The translations under genes were made by a program, and so were the position numbers. A model generated the notes under the pieces. That model was not told the DNA's origin. It made no database searches and saw only the letters and a program-made list of their open reading frames with translations. From Phycisphaeraceae bacterium (GTDB lineage Bacteria; Planctomycetota; Phycisphaerae; Phycisphaerales; UBA1924): a stretch of 64,000 nucleotides of DNA. Shown piece after piece: positions 12,008-22,898 of the stretch (position 1 is its first letter; every line of letters begins with the position of its first letter). Location: positions 436,001 through 500,000 of the forward strand of contig JAHBXF010000002.1 of the NCBI GenBank assembly GCA_019636615.1, in the 5' to 3' direction.

Positions 12008-12757
12008 GCGCGGCGGGTATGCATCGGGGGAAGCGGCCGAGGCGTGCGGCGTGGCGTGTTCTTCGCGCGGCCAGCCGCTTGTCTGCGCGAACCAATCACG
12101 CAGGTCGTCGGCGATCTGCGCCGGCGTGAGGGTGTTGTCGTAGGACCTGAGAGGGCCGAACCTCACCACGGCGCGGCTGGGCAGCCACAGGCTGCCCCAC
12201 GCTTTGGGTGTCACCGGGGTTCCGCAGATGAAGACGGGCAGCACGGGTGAGCGGCTTTTGGCCGCGAGAAGGCCCACGCCCGGCATGAAGGGCTTGATGC
12301 GCCCGGGTGGGCGCTCGATGCCCCCTTCGGGAAAAACGCCGATGACACCGCCCTCGTGGAGGTGGCGCAGGGCTTCTCTGGCACCGGTGACATCGCGCCG
12401 GGCCCGGTCGACGGGGATGATGCGGAGCCACGCCCAGAATCGCTCGTAACGTGGGAGCATCATCTCGCGGGCCATCATCCAACGGATTTCAAAAGGGCAC
12501 GCCGTCTGCACGAGGGCCGGATCGACACCCGCGGTGTGGTTGCACACCACCAGCAAGGGCCCTTTGTGGCTGGGGGGAAGGTTCTCTTCGCCCTCGATGC
12601 GCAGTCTGTGGTAGAACCTGCAGTAGAACTTGATCAGCGCAAAGCCGAGCCCGTAGAGGAGGTCATCGCGCCGCGGAGATCGACGCGCGTTCCAACTACT
12701 CAGGATCAACACCCCCCAAAGGAGGAGCGCCAAGAGGATCCAGGCGATGGGGCCCAT
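11984..12757 (-). CDS. plsC: 1-acyl-sn-glycerol-3-phosphate acyltransferase (PlsC family)
   Basis: Membrane acyltransferase of phospholipid synthesis that adds the second acyl chain to lysophosphatidate. From the ATG at 12757 it has 257 residues. A transmembrane helix is at about 3-24 (ILLALLLWGVLIL). The catalytic NHTAGVDP (NHx4D) box is near residue 73 and the FPEGG substrate box near 145. A TTG eight codons upstream is possible but unnecessary. It is convergent with, and overlaps by 24 bases, the TPR peptidase gene. Other members of the family acylate lysophospholipids or glycolipids, so substrate is inferred. Confidence 0.88.
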   Translation of the reverse strand: MGPIAWILLALLLWGVLILSSWNARRSPRRDDLLYGLGFALIKFYCRFYHRLRIEGEENLPPSHKGPLLVVCNHTAGVDPALVQTACPFEIRWMMAREMMLPRYERFWAWLRIIPVDRARRDVTGAREALRHLHEGGVIGVFPEGGIERPPGRIKPFMPGVGLLAAKSRSPVLPVFICGTPVTPKAWGSLWLPSRAVVRFGPLRSYDNTLTPAQIADDLRDWFAQTSGWPREEHATPHASAASPDAYPPRLLRAAQP

Positions 12758-12903
12758 GAGCCCAGATGTTAGCGGGTACAAGGATAAAAGTTAGCGTCTG
12801 CAAAGTTGAAGGGAAGGGAAATTTTCAAATCCTGTGGCCCTTTCGATGGGTCAGGAGCCGCTCGGCCTGCGTATGGTAGGTGTATGTTGGGAGCGACCGA
12901 CGA

Positions 12904-14274
12904 ATGAGCGACTTATGGGCCGCGAAGCGAACCCTGGCGAGAGAGGGCGTGAGGCCTCTGGCGCTGCGCATGCGCCCCCGTTCGCTCGATGAGTTTGTTG
13001 GTCAGGGGCACATCCTGGGCCCGGGGAAACTGCTTCGCCGGATGCTCGAGGCGGACGTGCTCACCAGCGTGATCCTCCACGGCCCGCCGGGAACGGGCAA
13101 GACAACGCTCGCCGAACTCATCGCCCGTACGAGCAAGCGACACTTCGAGCAGGAGAACGCGGCGTCGGTGGGGGTGAAACGCATCCGCGAGATCATCGAT
13201 GAAGCCGCGCGACGCGTGGAGTATGAAGGCAAGCGAACCATCCTCTTTCTCGACGAGATCCACCGCTTTACCAAGAGCCAGCAGGACGTGCTGCTGGGTG
13301 ATGTGGAGCGGGGCCTGATCACGCTGGTGGGCGCCACCACCGAGAACCCGCTCTTCGCCGTCAACAGCGCGCTGGTGAGCCGCAGCACGCTCTTCCGTCT
13401 CGAACCCGTCGGACAGGATGATGTGGTGCGGGCGCTCCGGCGGGCGCTCGGGGATGTCCAGCGTGGGGTGGGCGGGCGCGGCGTTGAGGTCTCAGAGGAT
13501 GCGTTGCGGGTGTGGGCGGTCAAGTGCGATGGCGATGTGCGGCGTGCGCTGAGCGCGTTGGAAGTGGCCGTGCTTTCTACCCCGTCGCAAGGCGACCCGG
13601 CCCGCATCATCATTGACCGCGCCGTGGCCGAGGAGAGCATTCAGCAGAAGGCGGCCGTGTATGACGGCACAGGCGACGAGCATTACGACTGTGCTTCGGC
13701 GATGATCAAGTCCCTGCGAGGGAGCGACCCAGACGCCGCGGTCTACTGGATCGCCAGGATGCTCGAAGGGGGCGAAGACCCACGGTTTATCGCTCGCAGG
13801 CTTGCCATTCTCGCAAGCGAAGACGTCGGCAACGCGGATCCGCAGGCGATCGTGGTGGCCAACGCGGCGTGGGGGCTCGTAGAGCGCATCGGCATGCCCG
13901 AGGCCCGGATCACCCTGGCCCAGTGCGCGACGTACCTGGCGCTGTGCCCCAAGAGCAACGCCAGTTACACCGCGATCGAAGAGGCCGCGGAGGATGTTCG
14001 AAGCGGCAGAACCATCCCGGTGCCGATGCACATCAAAGACGGCCAGGTTCGACGATCGATCGAAAGCAGTGCCGGTGCCGAGCGTGGGGAGACGTACGAG
14101 TACAGCCATGAACATCCCGACGGCCTGGGGCGGCAGGACTATCTCGGCGTGGCGAAGTCATACTACCGGCCGGTGGACAGGGGTGCCGAACGAGCGATGC
14201 GAGAAACCCTCGAAAAAGCACGGCGGGCAAGAGCGCAGACGCCGGGTGAAATTGCCGGGGAGGGTGAGCGTTGA
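12904..14274 (+). CDS. rarA: Replication-associated recombination protein RarA (MgsA) AAA+ ATPase
   Basis: Clamp-loader-like AAA+ ATPase that acts at stalled replication forks. 456 residues from the ATG at 12904. Walker A GPPGTGKTT lies near residue 62, Walker B FLDEIHRF near 118, sensor-1 VGATTENP near 143 and SRSTLF near 160. The C-terminal tetramerisation domain is of normal length and includes LASEDVGNADP and LALCPKSNASY. An ATG eight codons upstream is an alternative start without conserved sequence. Its stop overlaps the TTG start of the folate cyclo-ligase gene, so the two are translationally coupled. Confidence 0.95.
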   Translation: MSDLWAAKRTLAREGVRPLALRMRPRSLDEFVGQGHILGPGKLLRRMLEADVLTSVILHGPPGTGKTTLAELIARTSKRHFEQENAASVGVKRIREIIDEAARRVEYEGKRTILFLDEIHRFTKSQQDVLLGDVERGLITLVGATTENPLFAVNSALVSRSTLFRLEPVGQDDVVRALRRALGDVQRGVGGRGVEVSEDALRVWAVKCDGDVRRALSALEVAVLSTPSQGDPARIIIDRAVAEESIQQKAAVYDGTGDEHYDCASAMIKSLRGSDPDAAVYWIARMLEGGEDPRFIARRLAILASEDVGNADPQAIVVANAAWGLVERIGMPEARITLAQCATYLALCPKSNASYTAIEEAAEDVRSGRTIPVPMHIKDGQVRRSIESSAGAERGETYEYSHEHPDGLGRQDYLGVAKSYYRPVDRGAERAMRETLEKARRARAQTPGEIAGEGER

Positions 14275-14885
14275 TCCCCGGCCCATTTGCGGATCTTGAT
14301 CGTCAGAAACGCGAGATGCGTGAGGCGGTGCGGCGGCGGCTCGCCGCCATGTCGCCGGCACACAGAGATGCGGGCTCGGCGGCCGCGTGCGAGCGAGTCT
14401 GGGAGTTTCTTCAAGGGCGGGCAATGGCGGACTGGCGAGAAAGAGGGGTCATGCTCTACGCCCCATTTTCCACGGAACTCGATGTCGGCGGGCTCGCAGA
14501 CAAGCTCTTTGGACTAGGGGTGCCGGTGTTTCTGCCGCTCATGGCAGGAAAGGCGATGCGGCCAGCATTGGTCTCGGGGTGGCACCCGATCAAGGCTCAC
14601 ACCGGCCCGGGGCCTTTTCAACCCGGCCCAGGGGCGGCGGAGCAGGCAGAGGGTGCACCGAGCGGGCCGACGGTCGTTCTGGTTCCGGGCCTGGCCTTTG
14701 ATCCCAGCGGTGGAAGGCTTGGGAGGGGACGGGGCTTCTACGATCGGTTCCTTGCTCAACAGCCCGCGGGGCGTATCGCAGTCGGTGTGGCGTTCGATGA
14801 ACAGGTGGTTGATTCGGTGCCGCGCGGGCCGCACGATTCAGGTGTTTGCGTTGTTATCACGCCCACTCGGCTGCTACGCTCATAA
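14271..14885 (+). CDS. fau: 5-formyltetrahydrofolate cyclo-ligase
   Basis: Converts 5-formyl-THF to 5,10-methenyl-THF with ATP, returning a storage folate to one-carbon metabolism. The 204-residue product has KREMREAVRRRL at the N-terminus, YAPFSTELD in the middle, and the signature PGLAFDPSGGRLGRGRGFYD (about 142-161) that binds ATP. The start appears to be a TTG at 14271 that overlaps the rarA stop and follows GGGGAGGGTGA, a strong ribosome site; the next ATG (14316) would cut off the first conserved helix. Pro- and Gly-rich residues 110-130 look like a non-conserved loop. metF, another folate enzyme, is 43 kb away in the same window. Confidence 0.9.
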   Translation: MIPGPFADLDRQKREMREAVRRRLAAMSPAHRDAGSAAACERVWEFLQGRAMADWRERGVMLYAPFSTELDVGGLADKLFGLGVPVFLPLMAGKAMRPALVSGWHPIKAHTGPGPFQPGPGAAEQAEGAPSGPTVVLVPGLAFDPSGGRLGRGRGFYDRFLAQQPAGRIAVGVAFDEQVVDSVPRGPHDSGVCVVITPTRLLRS

Positions 14886-14981
14886 GAGCCACGCGGCCCC
14901 ATGGATGGGGCGGCAGCGCAGAGCCGAGTTCGGCCCGAGTTGTGCCGGGCCAATCGGGGTTTCAGGAAGGAAGAAACGCTG

Positions 14982-16319
14982 ATGGCACTCCCATCCCAGG
15001 TCGAACGAACCGCCCAGATGAGCCGGCCGATCATGACCCGATCGACTCGGTCAAAGGTTTCACCCGCCGTGATCGGCGGAGCCGCGAGTGTGTGCTTGCT
15101 CGTGGTGGTGGGCATCGCGTATTTCCTGTTCTGGCGGGGAACGCCAAGCCAGGCCGAGGCTTCGACAGATGCCGGCGCGCAGCAGATCGCCAAGGGGCCC
15201 GTTGGCAGCGAGCAAGCCGCGCGGCTGTCAAACCCCGCGCCTTCAGACACGCGCACGCCCGCACGAACCACGCCTCCGCCCTCGACCCAGATCGCCAAGT
15301 CGCTCAACGAGGCGATGGGCGGCGAGCCCGATCTCAACGATGCGCCGATGGGGATGTCGCCCTACGTGAAAGAGGTCGAAGGTGCGGGCCCGCTCGACCC
15401 AACCAAACCGTTGCCGGTTGATGCCTCGCGACCGGACCTTGTCGCCAGACCCGCGGACAGAACCAGCGGAGATCCGGGCACGCCAGCGGGTGCCCCGGGT
15501 TCAGTCGTGCAACAGCCCCCGGCCCTCACGCCGACGGGTTCTCCGCAGGCGGTGAGAACGCACGTCGAACAGGGTGAGCGTGCGATGGCCGCGGGAAGGC
15601 CGGTCGAGGCCCGCGTGGCGTACAGCAAAGCACTGCTGCACCCGGAGGCGAGCAAGGCCGACCAGCAGATGCTGCGTCAAAGGCTCTCGGCCATCAATGA
15701 CGAGTTGGTCTTCTCTCCCAAAGTTACAGCGGGGGACCCACTCGCGGAGACGTACACCGTTGTTGCGGGCGATTCGCTCGACAAAATCCGCCGCAAGCGG
15801 GAACTGGCGAGCGAGTGGATGCTCATCCAGCGGGTCAACCGAATCGCATCGCCCAACTCGCTGCAGATCGGGCAGAAACTCAAACTGCTGCGTGGCCCGT
15901 TCCATGCCATCGTGACCAAGTCGGACTTCAGGCTCGATCTCTTCGCGGGCTCGCCGGATGAACCGGAAGGGTGGGTTTACATCCGTTCTTTCCCGGTCGG
16001 ACTTGGAGAGGGCAACGGCACGCCGGTCGGCACGTTCGTGATCCGCAACAAGCAGCAGAACCCCGCGTGGACCAACCCACGCACGGGCGAGCGGTTCGCG
16101 GCGGACGACCCGAAGAACCCGATCGGCGAGTATTGGCTGGGCTGGCAGGGCGTGGGCGACTCGGCGGTCTTTACCGGCTTTGGCATCCACGGCACGATCG
16201 ACCCCGGCAGCATCGGCCAGCAGAAGTCGATGGGGTGCGTGCGTCTGGGTGATGCCGACGTCGCGATGGTCTACGAGTTTCTCATTCCCCGGGTGAGCAT
16301 GGTGCGTGTCGTGCCTTGA
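14982..16319 (+). CDS. LysM-containing L,D-transpeptidase (YkuD/ErfK family)
   Basis: Periplasmic enzyme expected to make 3-3 peptidoglycan cross-links or attach proteins to peptidoglycan. 445 residues from the ATG at 14982, just after AGGAAGGAAG. One transmembrane anchor lies at about 25-46 (ASVCLLVVVGIAYFLF), then a Pro/Ala-rich linker to about residue 190. A helical hairpin follows, then a LysM domain (about 250-305, YTVVAGDSLDKIRRK to LQIGQKLKLL) and the YkuD domain (about 306-445). Catalytic residues are visible as HGTIDP and SMGCVRL with the nucleophile Cys419. Active transpeptidase residues imply that this planctomycete has peptidoglycan, which agrees with lysA in the window. Confidence 0.92.
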   Translation: MALPSQVERTAQMSRPIMTRSTRSKVSPAVIGGAASVCLLVVVGIAYFLFWRGTPSQAEASTDAGAQQIAKGPVGSEQAARLSNPAPSDTRTPARTTPPPSTQIAKSLNEAMGGEPDLNDAPMGMSPYVKEVEGAGPLDPTKPLPVDASRPDLVARPADRTSGDPGTPAGAPGSVVQQPPALTPTGSPQAVRTHVEQGERAMAAGRPVEARVAYSKALLHPEASKADQQMLRQRLSAINDELVFSPKVTAGDPLAETYTVVAGDSLDKIRRKRELASEWMLIQRVNRIASPNSLQIGQKLKLLRGPFHAIVTKSDFRLDLFAGSPDEPEGWVYIRSFPVGLGEGNGTPVGTFVIRNKQQNPAWTNPRTGERFAADDPKNPIGEYWLGWQGVGDSAVFTGFGIHGTIDPGSIGQQKSMGCVRLGDADVAMVYEFLIPRVSMVRVVP

Positions 16320-16758
16320 GAGAGCGTGTGGGCCCGATTCCCGGGCCCGGCCGTTCAGAGCCACATCTTGGCGAGTGCCTGTGTGTTGAGCTGCGCGACG
16401 GCTTGTCACAAGGGGGTGATGTCGCTGTGGGCCCATCTCGCCCATCTGTTCGCATATGGTACGGCAAGTTTATGGATCACGTGCCGCGTGGAGATGGGCC
16501 GTTCGCGCGGGCGGCCATTGCCGGCAACAGCACAGCAATGCCCTTGGGCAAACCGGCGATGACAGATGGGTCAAACCAGGGAAAAATCGCGGTTTCTCGC
16601 GTGAGAAAAGTGGCATTGAGGGTCGCGGCAGACATGGATATCGGCCTAGAATACCGGCCCCTCGCAGGGGAGTTGGCGGTCTTTGGTTTCTCAAAGATGG
16701 CGCGGCTCGGAAATGGTGTCGGCACCCTAACCACACGCGGCCGGGGGCAAGAACGATC
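16320..16758. other. 439-base intergenic leader upstream of gyrB
   Basis: No convincing gene. A GC hairpin at 16330-16348 may end the transpeptidase transcript. A second small hairpin (TTTCTC / GAGAAA) is at 16593-16608, and an AT-rich TAGAAT at 16647-16652 might be a -10 box but lacks a matching -35 at normal spacing. An in-frame extension of gyrB to 16456 exists but carries no GyrB-like sequence. Confidence 0.5.
16330..16348 (+). terminator. Possible terminator hairpin without a T tract
   Basis: A 7-bp GGGCCCG / CGGGCCC stem with a 5-base loop lies 10 bases after the L,D-transpeptidase stop codon. There is no following T run, so it may only protect the 3' end. Confidence 0.3.
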
Positions 16759-19548
16759 ATGACGCAGGTTTCCACGATGCAGCAACCCGGCGAGCCCACG
16801 CTTCCACAGATCGAAAAAGGCGACCTGCCCGCACTGCCCATTGTTTCGCGAGACACCTCGGGAGACGTCAACGGTTCGTACGGCGCTGAGCAGATTCAGG
16901 TGCTCGAAGGGCTCGACGCGGTGCGCAAGCGACCGGGCATGTACATCGGCGGCACCGGCTTGAACGCGCTGCACCACCTCGTCTACGAAGTGGTCGACAA
17001 CTGCATCGACGAAGCCATGGCCGGGCACGCGTCCTTTGTTGACGTCGTCATTCAGCCCGACGGCTCTTGCCGCGTGGTCGATGACGGGCGCGGCATCCCC
17101 ACGGACCCGATGAAGCACGAAGACCCCAACCTCAACGGCAAGCCCGCCATTGAGGTGGTGTTGACCAAGCTGCACGCGGGCGGCAAGTTCCAGCAGGAAG
17201 GTTCCGCGTACAAGGTGTCGGGCGGGCTGCACGGTGTGGGTGTTTCCTGCGTCAACGCGCTGAGCGAATACCTCGACTGCGAAGTCTTCCGCGATGGGAA
17301 GATCCACCACATCGGCTTTGAGCGGGGGCGTGTCACTTCGCCGCTGCGTGTCGTCGGGCCGATCCCCCCCAGCGCCACACGCACCAAGGGCACCACGGTG
17401 ACCTTCCGGCCTGATCCTGAGATTTTCCCTGAAACGGCGTTCGACTTTGCCACGCTCGCTTCAAGGCTGCGTGAACTCTCCTTCCTCAACCCCGGCGTGG
17501 TCATTCGTTTTACCGACGAACGCGTGGGCCCCGACGGCCGCATCCGCAGCGAAACATTCAAGGCGGATCACGGCCTCGCCGAGTACGTGCGGTTTCTGAT
17601 GTCGGGCCGCGCGGCGGTCTCCGCCCCGGTTGTCTTCAAGCGTGAAGACCTCTCGCAGGGCCTGGTCGCCGAAGTGGGGATGCAGTACCACGACGGGTAC
17701 AACGAAACGGTCCTTTCGTTCGCGAACAACATCAACAACAAGGACGGCGGCACGCACGCCCAGGGCTTCAAGGTCGCCCTCACGCGCACACTCAACGCGT
17801 ACGCACGGCGCGTGGGCATCATCAAAGAGAAGGACCCCGTGCCCACGGGTGAAGATCTCCGCGAGGGGCTCATCGCCGTTGTTTCGGTCAAACTGCCGAA
17901 CCCGACTTTCAACAACCAGCCCAAAGAACGGCTGCTGAACCCCGAGGTCGAGGCGTTTGTCTCGGCGGCGGTGGGGGAGGGGCTCGAGCAATGGCTCGAA
18001 GAGCACCCGGCCGAAGCGAAGAAAATCTGCCTGAAAGGCATCGTGGCGGCCCAGGCCCGCGAGGCGGCGCGCAAAGCCCGCGAACTCACGCGGCGAAAGA
18101 GCGGCCTTGACAGCGGCGGCATGCCCGCCAAACTGCGCGATTGCAAAACGCGCAATGTCGACGAGAGCGAACTCTTCATCGTCGAAGGCGATTCGGCGGG
18201 CGGCACCGCGACGCAGGGCCGCGATGTTGAAACCCAGGCCATCCTCCCGCTCAAGGGCAAGATCCTCAATGTCGAGCGAGCCCGCATCGACAAGATGCTC
18301 GCCTTCGAGGAGATCCGCGTTCTCATTTCCGCGCTGCGGGTGGGCATCGGCCAGGAGATGGACATCAGCCGTCTGCGCTACGGCAAGATCGTGATCATGA
18401 CCGACGCCGACGTAGACGGCTCGCACATCCGTGCCTTGCTGCTCACGTTCTTCTTCAGGCAAATGCCCGAGTTGATCCGGCGCGGACACATCTATATTGC
18501 CCAGCCGCCGCTCTACCAGATCATCCGCTCGGGGTCGCGCCACAAAAAGGGCCGCTACGTTCTCAACGCCAAAGGCCTCGACGACGCCCTGATGGATCTG
18601 GGCCTCGACGATGCCGCGCTGGTCGTGCGGGAGATACCCGAGGGCGAGATCGACGAGCGGGGCTATGTCGCCCGCGAGAGCGCCCGCCTGGAGGGGCAGC
18701 AACTGAAACGCGCGCTGCACCTTGTCCGTCGCATGCTCGAACTGGTCGAGATCGCCCAGCGGCGCGGCGTGCAGTTCGTCGATCTTCTCCGCGTGCGCTC
18801 CAGCGACCCCGAGGGTCAGGGCCGTCTGCCCACCCACAAGGTCGTCTGGCAGGCGGGCGAGCTATACGCATGGTCGGAGTCTCAGGCCCTCGACATCATC
18901 ACCCGCCGGGGCCTGCGCATGGCCGATCACACGCCCCAGCCCGGGGGCGAAGGGGCCGAGCCCATCAGCGGTGACTGCCTCGCCACGCTGCGAGAGTTGC
19001 ACGAAAACCGCGAGCTCGACCGCATCTTCAGCGAACTTGCCGCGATGGGCATTCCCGTCACGCCCGCCTCGTTCTCTGACACGCAGGGAGAAGCGGTGAC
19101 AGGCGAGAAACTGCCCGCCCGCTTTGCGTGGGTCATCACCAAGGCCCGACCTGGTTCAGAGACTTCCGCCACCGAAGGCGCCTCCGCGGAGGGTGACGAA
19201 GAGCCGGAGGAGCGGGCCTCCGCCGGGCTGGTGACGACGGTGCGCTCGCGCGATGGCAAAGCGGGCACTGTTGTTGAGGCGCCCAACATCCCGGCCATTC
19301 TTGATGCGCTTCGCGAGATCGGACGGCGCGGGCTCGAGGTCAAACGCTTCAAGGGGCTGGGCGAGATGGACGCCGACCAACTGTGGGAGACCACGCTCGA
19401 CCCGACTCGCCGCACTTTTATCCGTGTGACCATGGAGATGGGCACCGAGGCGGATCAACTCTTCTCCATTCTGATGGGCGAAGAAGTGGAGCCCCGCCGG
19501 CGGTACATCGAAGAGCACGCGATGGAAGTGAAGAACCTGGACGTTTGA
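16759..19548 (+). CDS. gyrB: DNA gyrase subunit B with a large TOPRIM-region insertion
   Basis: ATPase and TOPRIM subunit of gyrase, which introduces negative supercoils. 929 residues from the ATG at 16759. The GHKL ATPase motifs are VVDNCIDEAM, DDGRGIPTDP and GGLHGVGVSC. The transducer follows, then TOPRIM motifs EGDSAGG and DADVDGSHI. The C-terminal FKGLGEMDADQLWETT block starts near residue 864. Between PPLYQ (about 584) and that block lie about 270 residues where the short 640-residue GyrBs have only a few dozen. E. coli GyrB has an unrelated-looking insertion in the same place. gyrA is not in the window. ParE is the alternative, but the overall fit is to GyrB. Confidence 0.93.
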   Translation: MTQVSTMQQPGEPTLPQIEKGDLPALPIVSRDTSGDVNGSYGAEQIQVLEGLDAVRKRPGMYIGGTGLNALHHLVYEVVDNCIDEAMAGHASFVDVVIQPDGSCRVVDDGRGIPTDPMKHEDPNLNGKPAIEVVLTKLHAGGKFQQEGSAYKVSGGLHGVGVSCVNALSEYLDCEVFRDGKIHHIGFERGRVTSPLRVVGPIPPSATRTKGTTVTFRPDPEIFPETAFDFATLASRLRELSFLNPGVVIRFTDERVGPDGRIRSETFKADHGLAEYVRFLMSGRAAVSAPVVFKREDLSQGLVAEVGMQYHDGYNETVLSFANNINNKDGGTHAQGFKVALTRTLNAYARRVGIIKEKDPVPTGEDLREGLIAVVSVKLPNPTFNNQPKERLLNPEVEAFVSAAVGEGLEQWLEEHPAEAKKICLKGIVAAQAREAARKARELTRRKSGLDSGGMPAKLRDCKTRNVDESELFIVEGDSAGGTATQGRDVETQAILPLKGKILNVERARIDKMLAFEEIRVLISALRVGIGQEMDISRLRYGKIVIMTDADVDGSHIRALLLTFFFRQMPELIRRGHIYIAQPPLYQIIRSGSRHKKGRYVLNAKGLDDALMDLGLDDAALVVREIPEGEIDERGYVARESARLEGQQLKRALHLVRRMLELVEIAQRRGVQFVDLLRVRSSDPEGQGRLPTHKVVWQAGELYAWSESQALDIITRRGLRMADHTPQPGGEGAEPISGDCLATLRELHENRELDRIFSELAAMGIPVTPASFSDTQGEAVTGEKLPARFAWVITKARPGSETSATEGASAEGDEEPEERASAGLVTTVRSRDGKAGTVVEAPNIPAILDALREIGRRGLEVKRFKGLGEMDADQLWETTLDPTRRTFIRVTMEMGTEADQLFSILMGEEVEPRRRYIEEHAMEVKNLDV

Positions 19549-19733
19549 TCGATTCGGCCACAGGGTCAGGATCGGTCGGCTTTCACGTTATCGGGGCTCG
19601 CCGGATTGTGTATAGGGTTTATTCCTTTGGTTTGAACGGGCCGCCGGTGCCCGAGGTTCTTTCAGCGCGCTCCGCGAACCGATGTACGAGGTGGTCGTTT
19701 CGCTCAGCCTTTCAGGCAATCGTGGAGTTCTGT

Positions 19734-20897
19734 ATGACGCCCTCTTCTTCCTCGCGCGTGTCCCGTGCGACGACCATTGCGCCCGGCGGCCTGCGGATCG
19801 CAGCGGCCGGCCGGCAGAACACGATCGGCCTTGCCGAGCGGGAACTCGTTGATCTTCTGGACAAACTCGATAAGGGGCAGGCAGAAGCCGAGGTTGCCAA
19901 GCGCGACTTCGCACGCTGGCCATTCCGCAAGGCGAGTATCGGCCTGCACATCTTTCACCCCGGCGGAACCGACGCGCAACTGAAACTCGCGTGCCGTAAT
20001 CTGTCGCGGGGCGGCATCTGCCTCCTGCACAACGGGTTTGTGCACACAGGCACTTCGTGCAAGGTGTATCTGCCCAGGCAGGACGGCGCCATGGTCGAGG
20101 TGTGCGGCACTATCGTTCGTTGTGCGCACCGCATGCGCACGCTGCACGAACTGGGCATCAAGTTTGACAAGCAGATCGATCTGCGTGAGTTCGTGGATGT
20201 TGGTTCACGGGGTCTCTTCTCGCTCGAGAAGGTTGATGCGTCGTTGCTGAAGGGCAAGACGCTGCTGGTTGAAGACTGCCCCATGACCGCACGGATCGTG
20301 CATCACTATCTGCGTGAGACGCGACTCTCGCTGACGACCGTCACGACCATCAGAGACGCCATCTCACGTGCCGTCGATGGCTTCGATCTGATCATCAGCG
20401 ACTGGAGCCTCTCGGACGGAACCGCCGCCGAGCTGTTGGCGGAGATCCGGCGGGTCGGGATCAACGCGCCCGTCATCGTGGTGACGGGCAGCCCCGAGAT
20501 GGCCGAAGCCGGCGGCGCGGGGAGCGCCGCCGGGGTGACCGTGCTCTCGAAGCCGTTGCACCAGGACACGCTGCTGCGGACGATCGCGGAACGGGTTCTC
20601 ATCCGCGATGCAGACGCCGCCGCCGCATCGCGTGACATCACTCAGGAGATCAGCGACGAAGTGAAGCGGGTGAGCGAGCAGGTGCTTGTCGCGTGCAGCA
20701 AAGGGCAGATCATGTCGGCCGGCTCGCTCTGCAAAACACTCCGGGGTGTTGCCGCCGCGTTCAACAAGCCGGAACTCGACAAAGCCGCGCTGCACGCGCT
20801 GAAGATGATCGAGTCTGATGCGGGGCAGCGTCAGCAGCGGGAAGCGCTGCACGACATGGCGAGGATCGCCCTGAGTTCATTCAAAGGCGCCGCCTGA
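19734..20897 (+). CDS. PilZ domain plus response-regulator receiver protein
   Basis: Predicted cytosolic signalling protein of 387 residues from the ATG at 19734. Residues about 60-165 form a PilZ domain with both c-di-GMP-binding motifs: RWPFR (RxxxR) and NLSRGG (NxSxxG). Residues about 178-300 form a receiver domain with the acidic pair in LLVEDCP, the phospho-acceptor Asp223 in SDW, VVTGSP for the Thr, and SKPL for the Lys. The last 85 or so residues are helical, without a recognised output domain. PilZ ahead of the receiver is the less common order. No kinase or GGDEF/EAL gene is adjacent, so the input is unknown. It follows gyrB by 185 bases. Confidence 0.88.
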   Translation: MTPSSSSRVSRATTIAPGGLRIAAAGRQNTIGLAERELVDLLDKLDKGQAEAEVAKRDFARWPFRKASIGLHIFHPGGTDAQLKLACRNLSRGGICLLHNGFVHTGTSCKVYLPRQDGAMVEVCGTIVRCAHRMRTLHELGIKFDKQIDLREFVDVGSRGLFSLEKVDASLLKGKTLLVEDCPMTARIVHHYLRETRLSLTTVTTIRDAISRAVDGFDLIISDWSLSDGTAAELLAEIRRVGINAPVIVVTGSPEMAEAGGAGSAAGVTVLSKPLHQDTLLRTIAERVLIRDADAAAASRDITQEISDEVKRVSEQVLVACSKGQIMSAGSLCKTLRGVAAAFNKPELDKAALHALKMIESDAGQRQQREALHDMARIALSSFKGAA

Positions 20898-20925
20898 ACG
20901 ACGCGCGACGGGCGATGGAGAGAAG

Positions 20926-20999
20926 GGTGGCCAACGGGACTCGAACCCGCGACCCCTAGGATCACAACCTAGTGCTCTAACCAACTGAGCTATGGCCAC
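20926..20999 (-). tRNA. tRNA-His (anticodon GTG)
   Basis: The minus strand folds as a full cloverleaf: acceptor GTGGCCA / TGGCCAC, D-arm with AGTTGGTTAGA, anticodon loop TTGTGAT (GTG, His), and T-arm with GGTTCGAGTCC. Base 21000 supplies the extra G at position -1 and pairs with C73, the identity feature of tRNA-His. CCA is not encoded. A TATAAT box lies just upstream at 21013-21018. Confidence 0.96.
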
Positions 21000-21012
21000 C
21001 GTGGTGAAGGGG

Positions 21013-21018
21013 ATTATA
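21013..21018 (-). promoter_or_regulatory. -10 box of the tRNA-His promoter
   Basis: On the minus strand these six bases are a perfect TATAAT, 14 bases from the tRNA 5' end, which suits a short 5' leader. No good -35 hexamer is seen at 17 bases; the sequence there is GC-rich. Confidence 0.5.
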
Positions 21019-21204
21019 CGCGCTCCCGGCCCGCCGGGCCGAGCGGGGCCGGGGCACAGGGGCGCCGCCGTGAAGGGCGGAAAGCCGCTTCCGCGCGGCC
21101 GCGGGGCCGGCTCAGGAACCCCGTGCGGCTCGCTGGCGAAACGGGCTTGGATCATCTACCCTTGCCATCCTCTGAAACGGATACATGATCGCAAGGGACA
21201 CTCC

Positions 21205-22815
<1,611 letters not shown>

Positions 22816-22817
22816 AA

Positions 22818-22833
22818 CACCCCGCGAGGGGTG
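22818..22833 (+). terminator. Possible pckA 3' hairpin
   Basis: A perfect 6-bp CACCCC / GGGGTG stem with a GCGA tetraloop lies 2 bases after the pckA stop codon. No T run follows, so termination is uncertain. Confidence 0.35.
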
Positions 22834-22898
22834 ACGCCCGTCCGAGAAGCCTGTCCGGATCATGGAACCCCGGCGCGGGTTCCGATGTATCATGCAAC

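Noticed and set aside
17461..18837. Long minus-strand frame inside gyrB
   Set aside because: Shadow of the gyrB reading frame; no ribosome site or domain.
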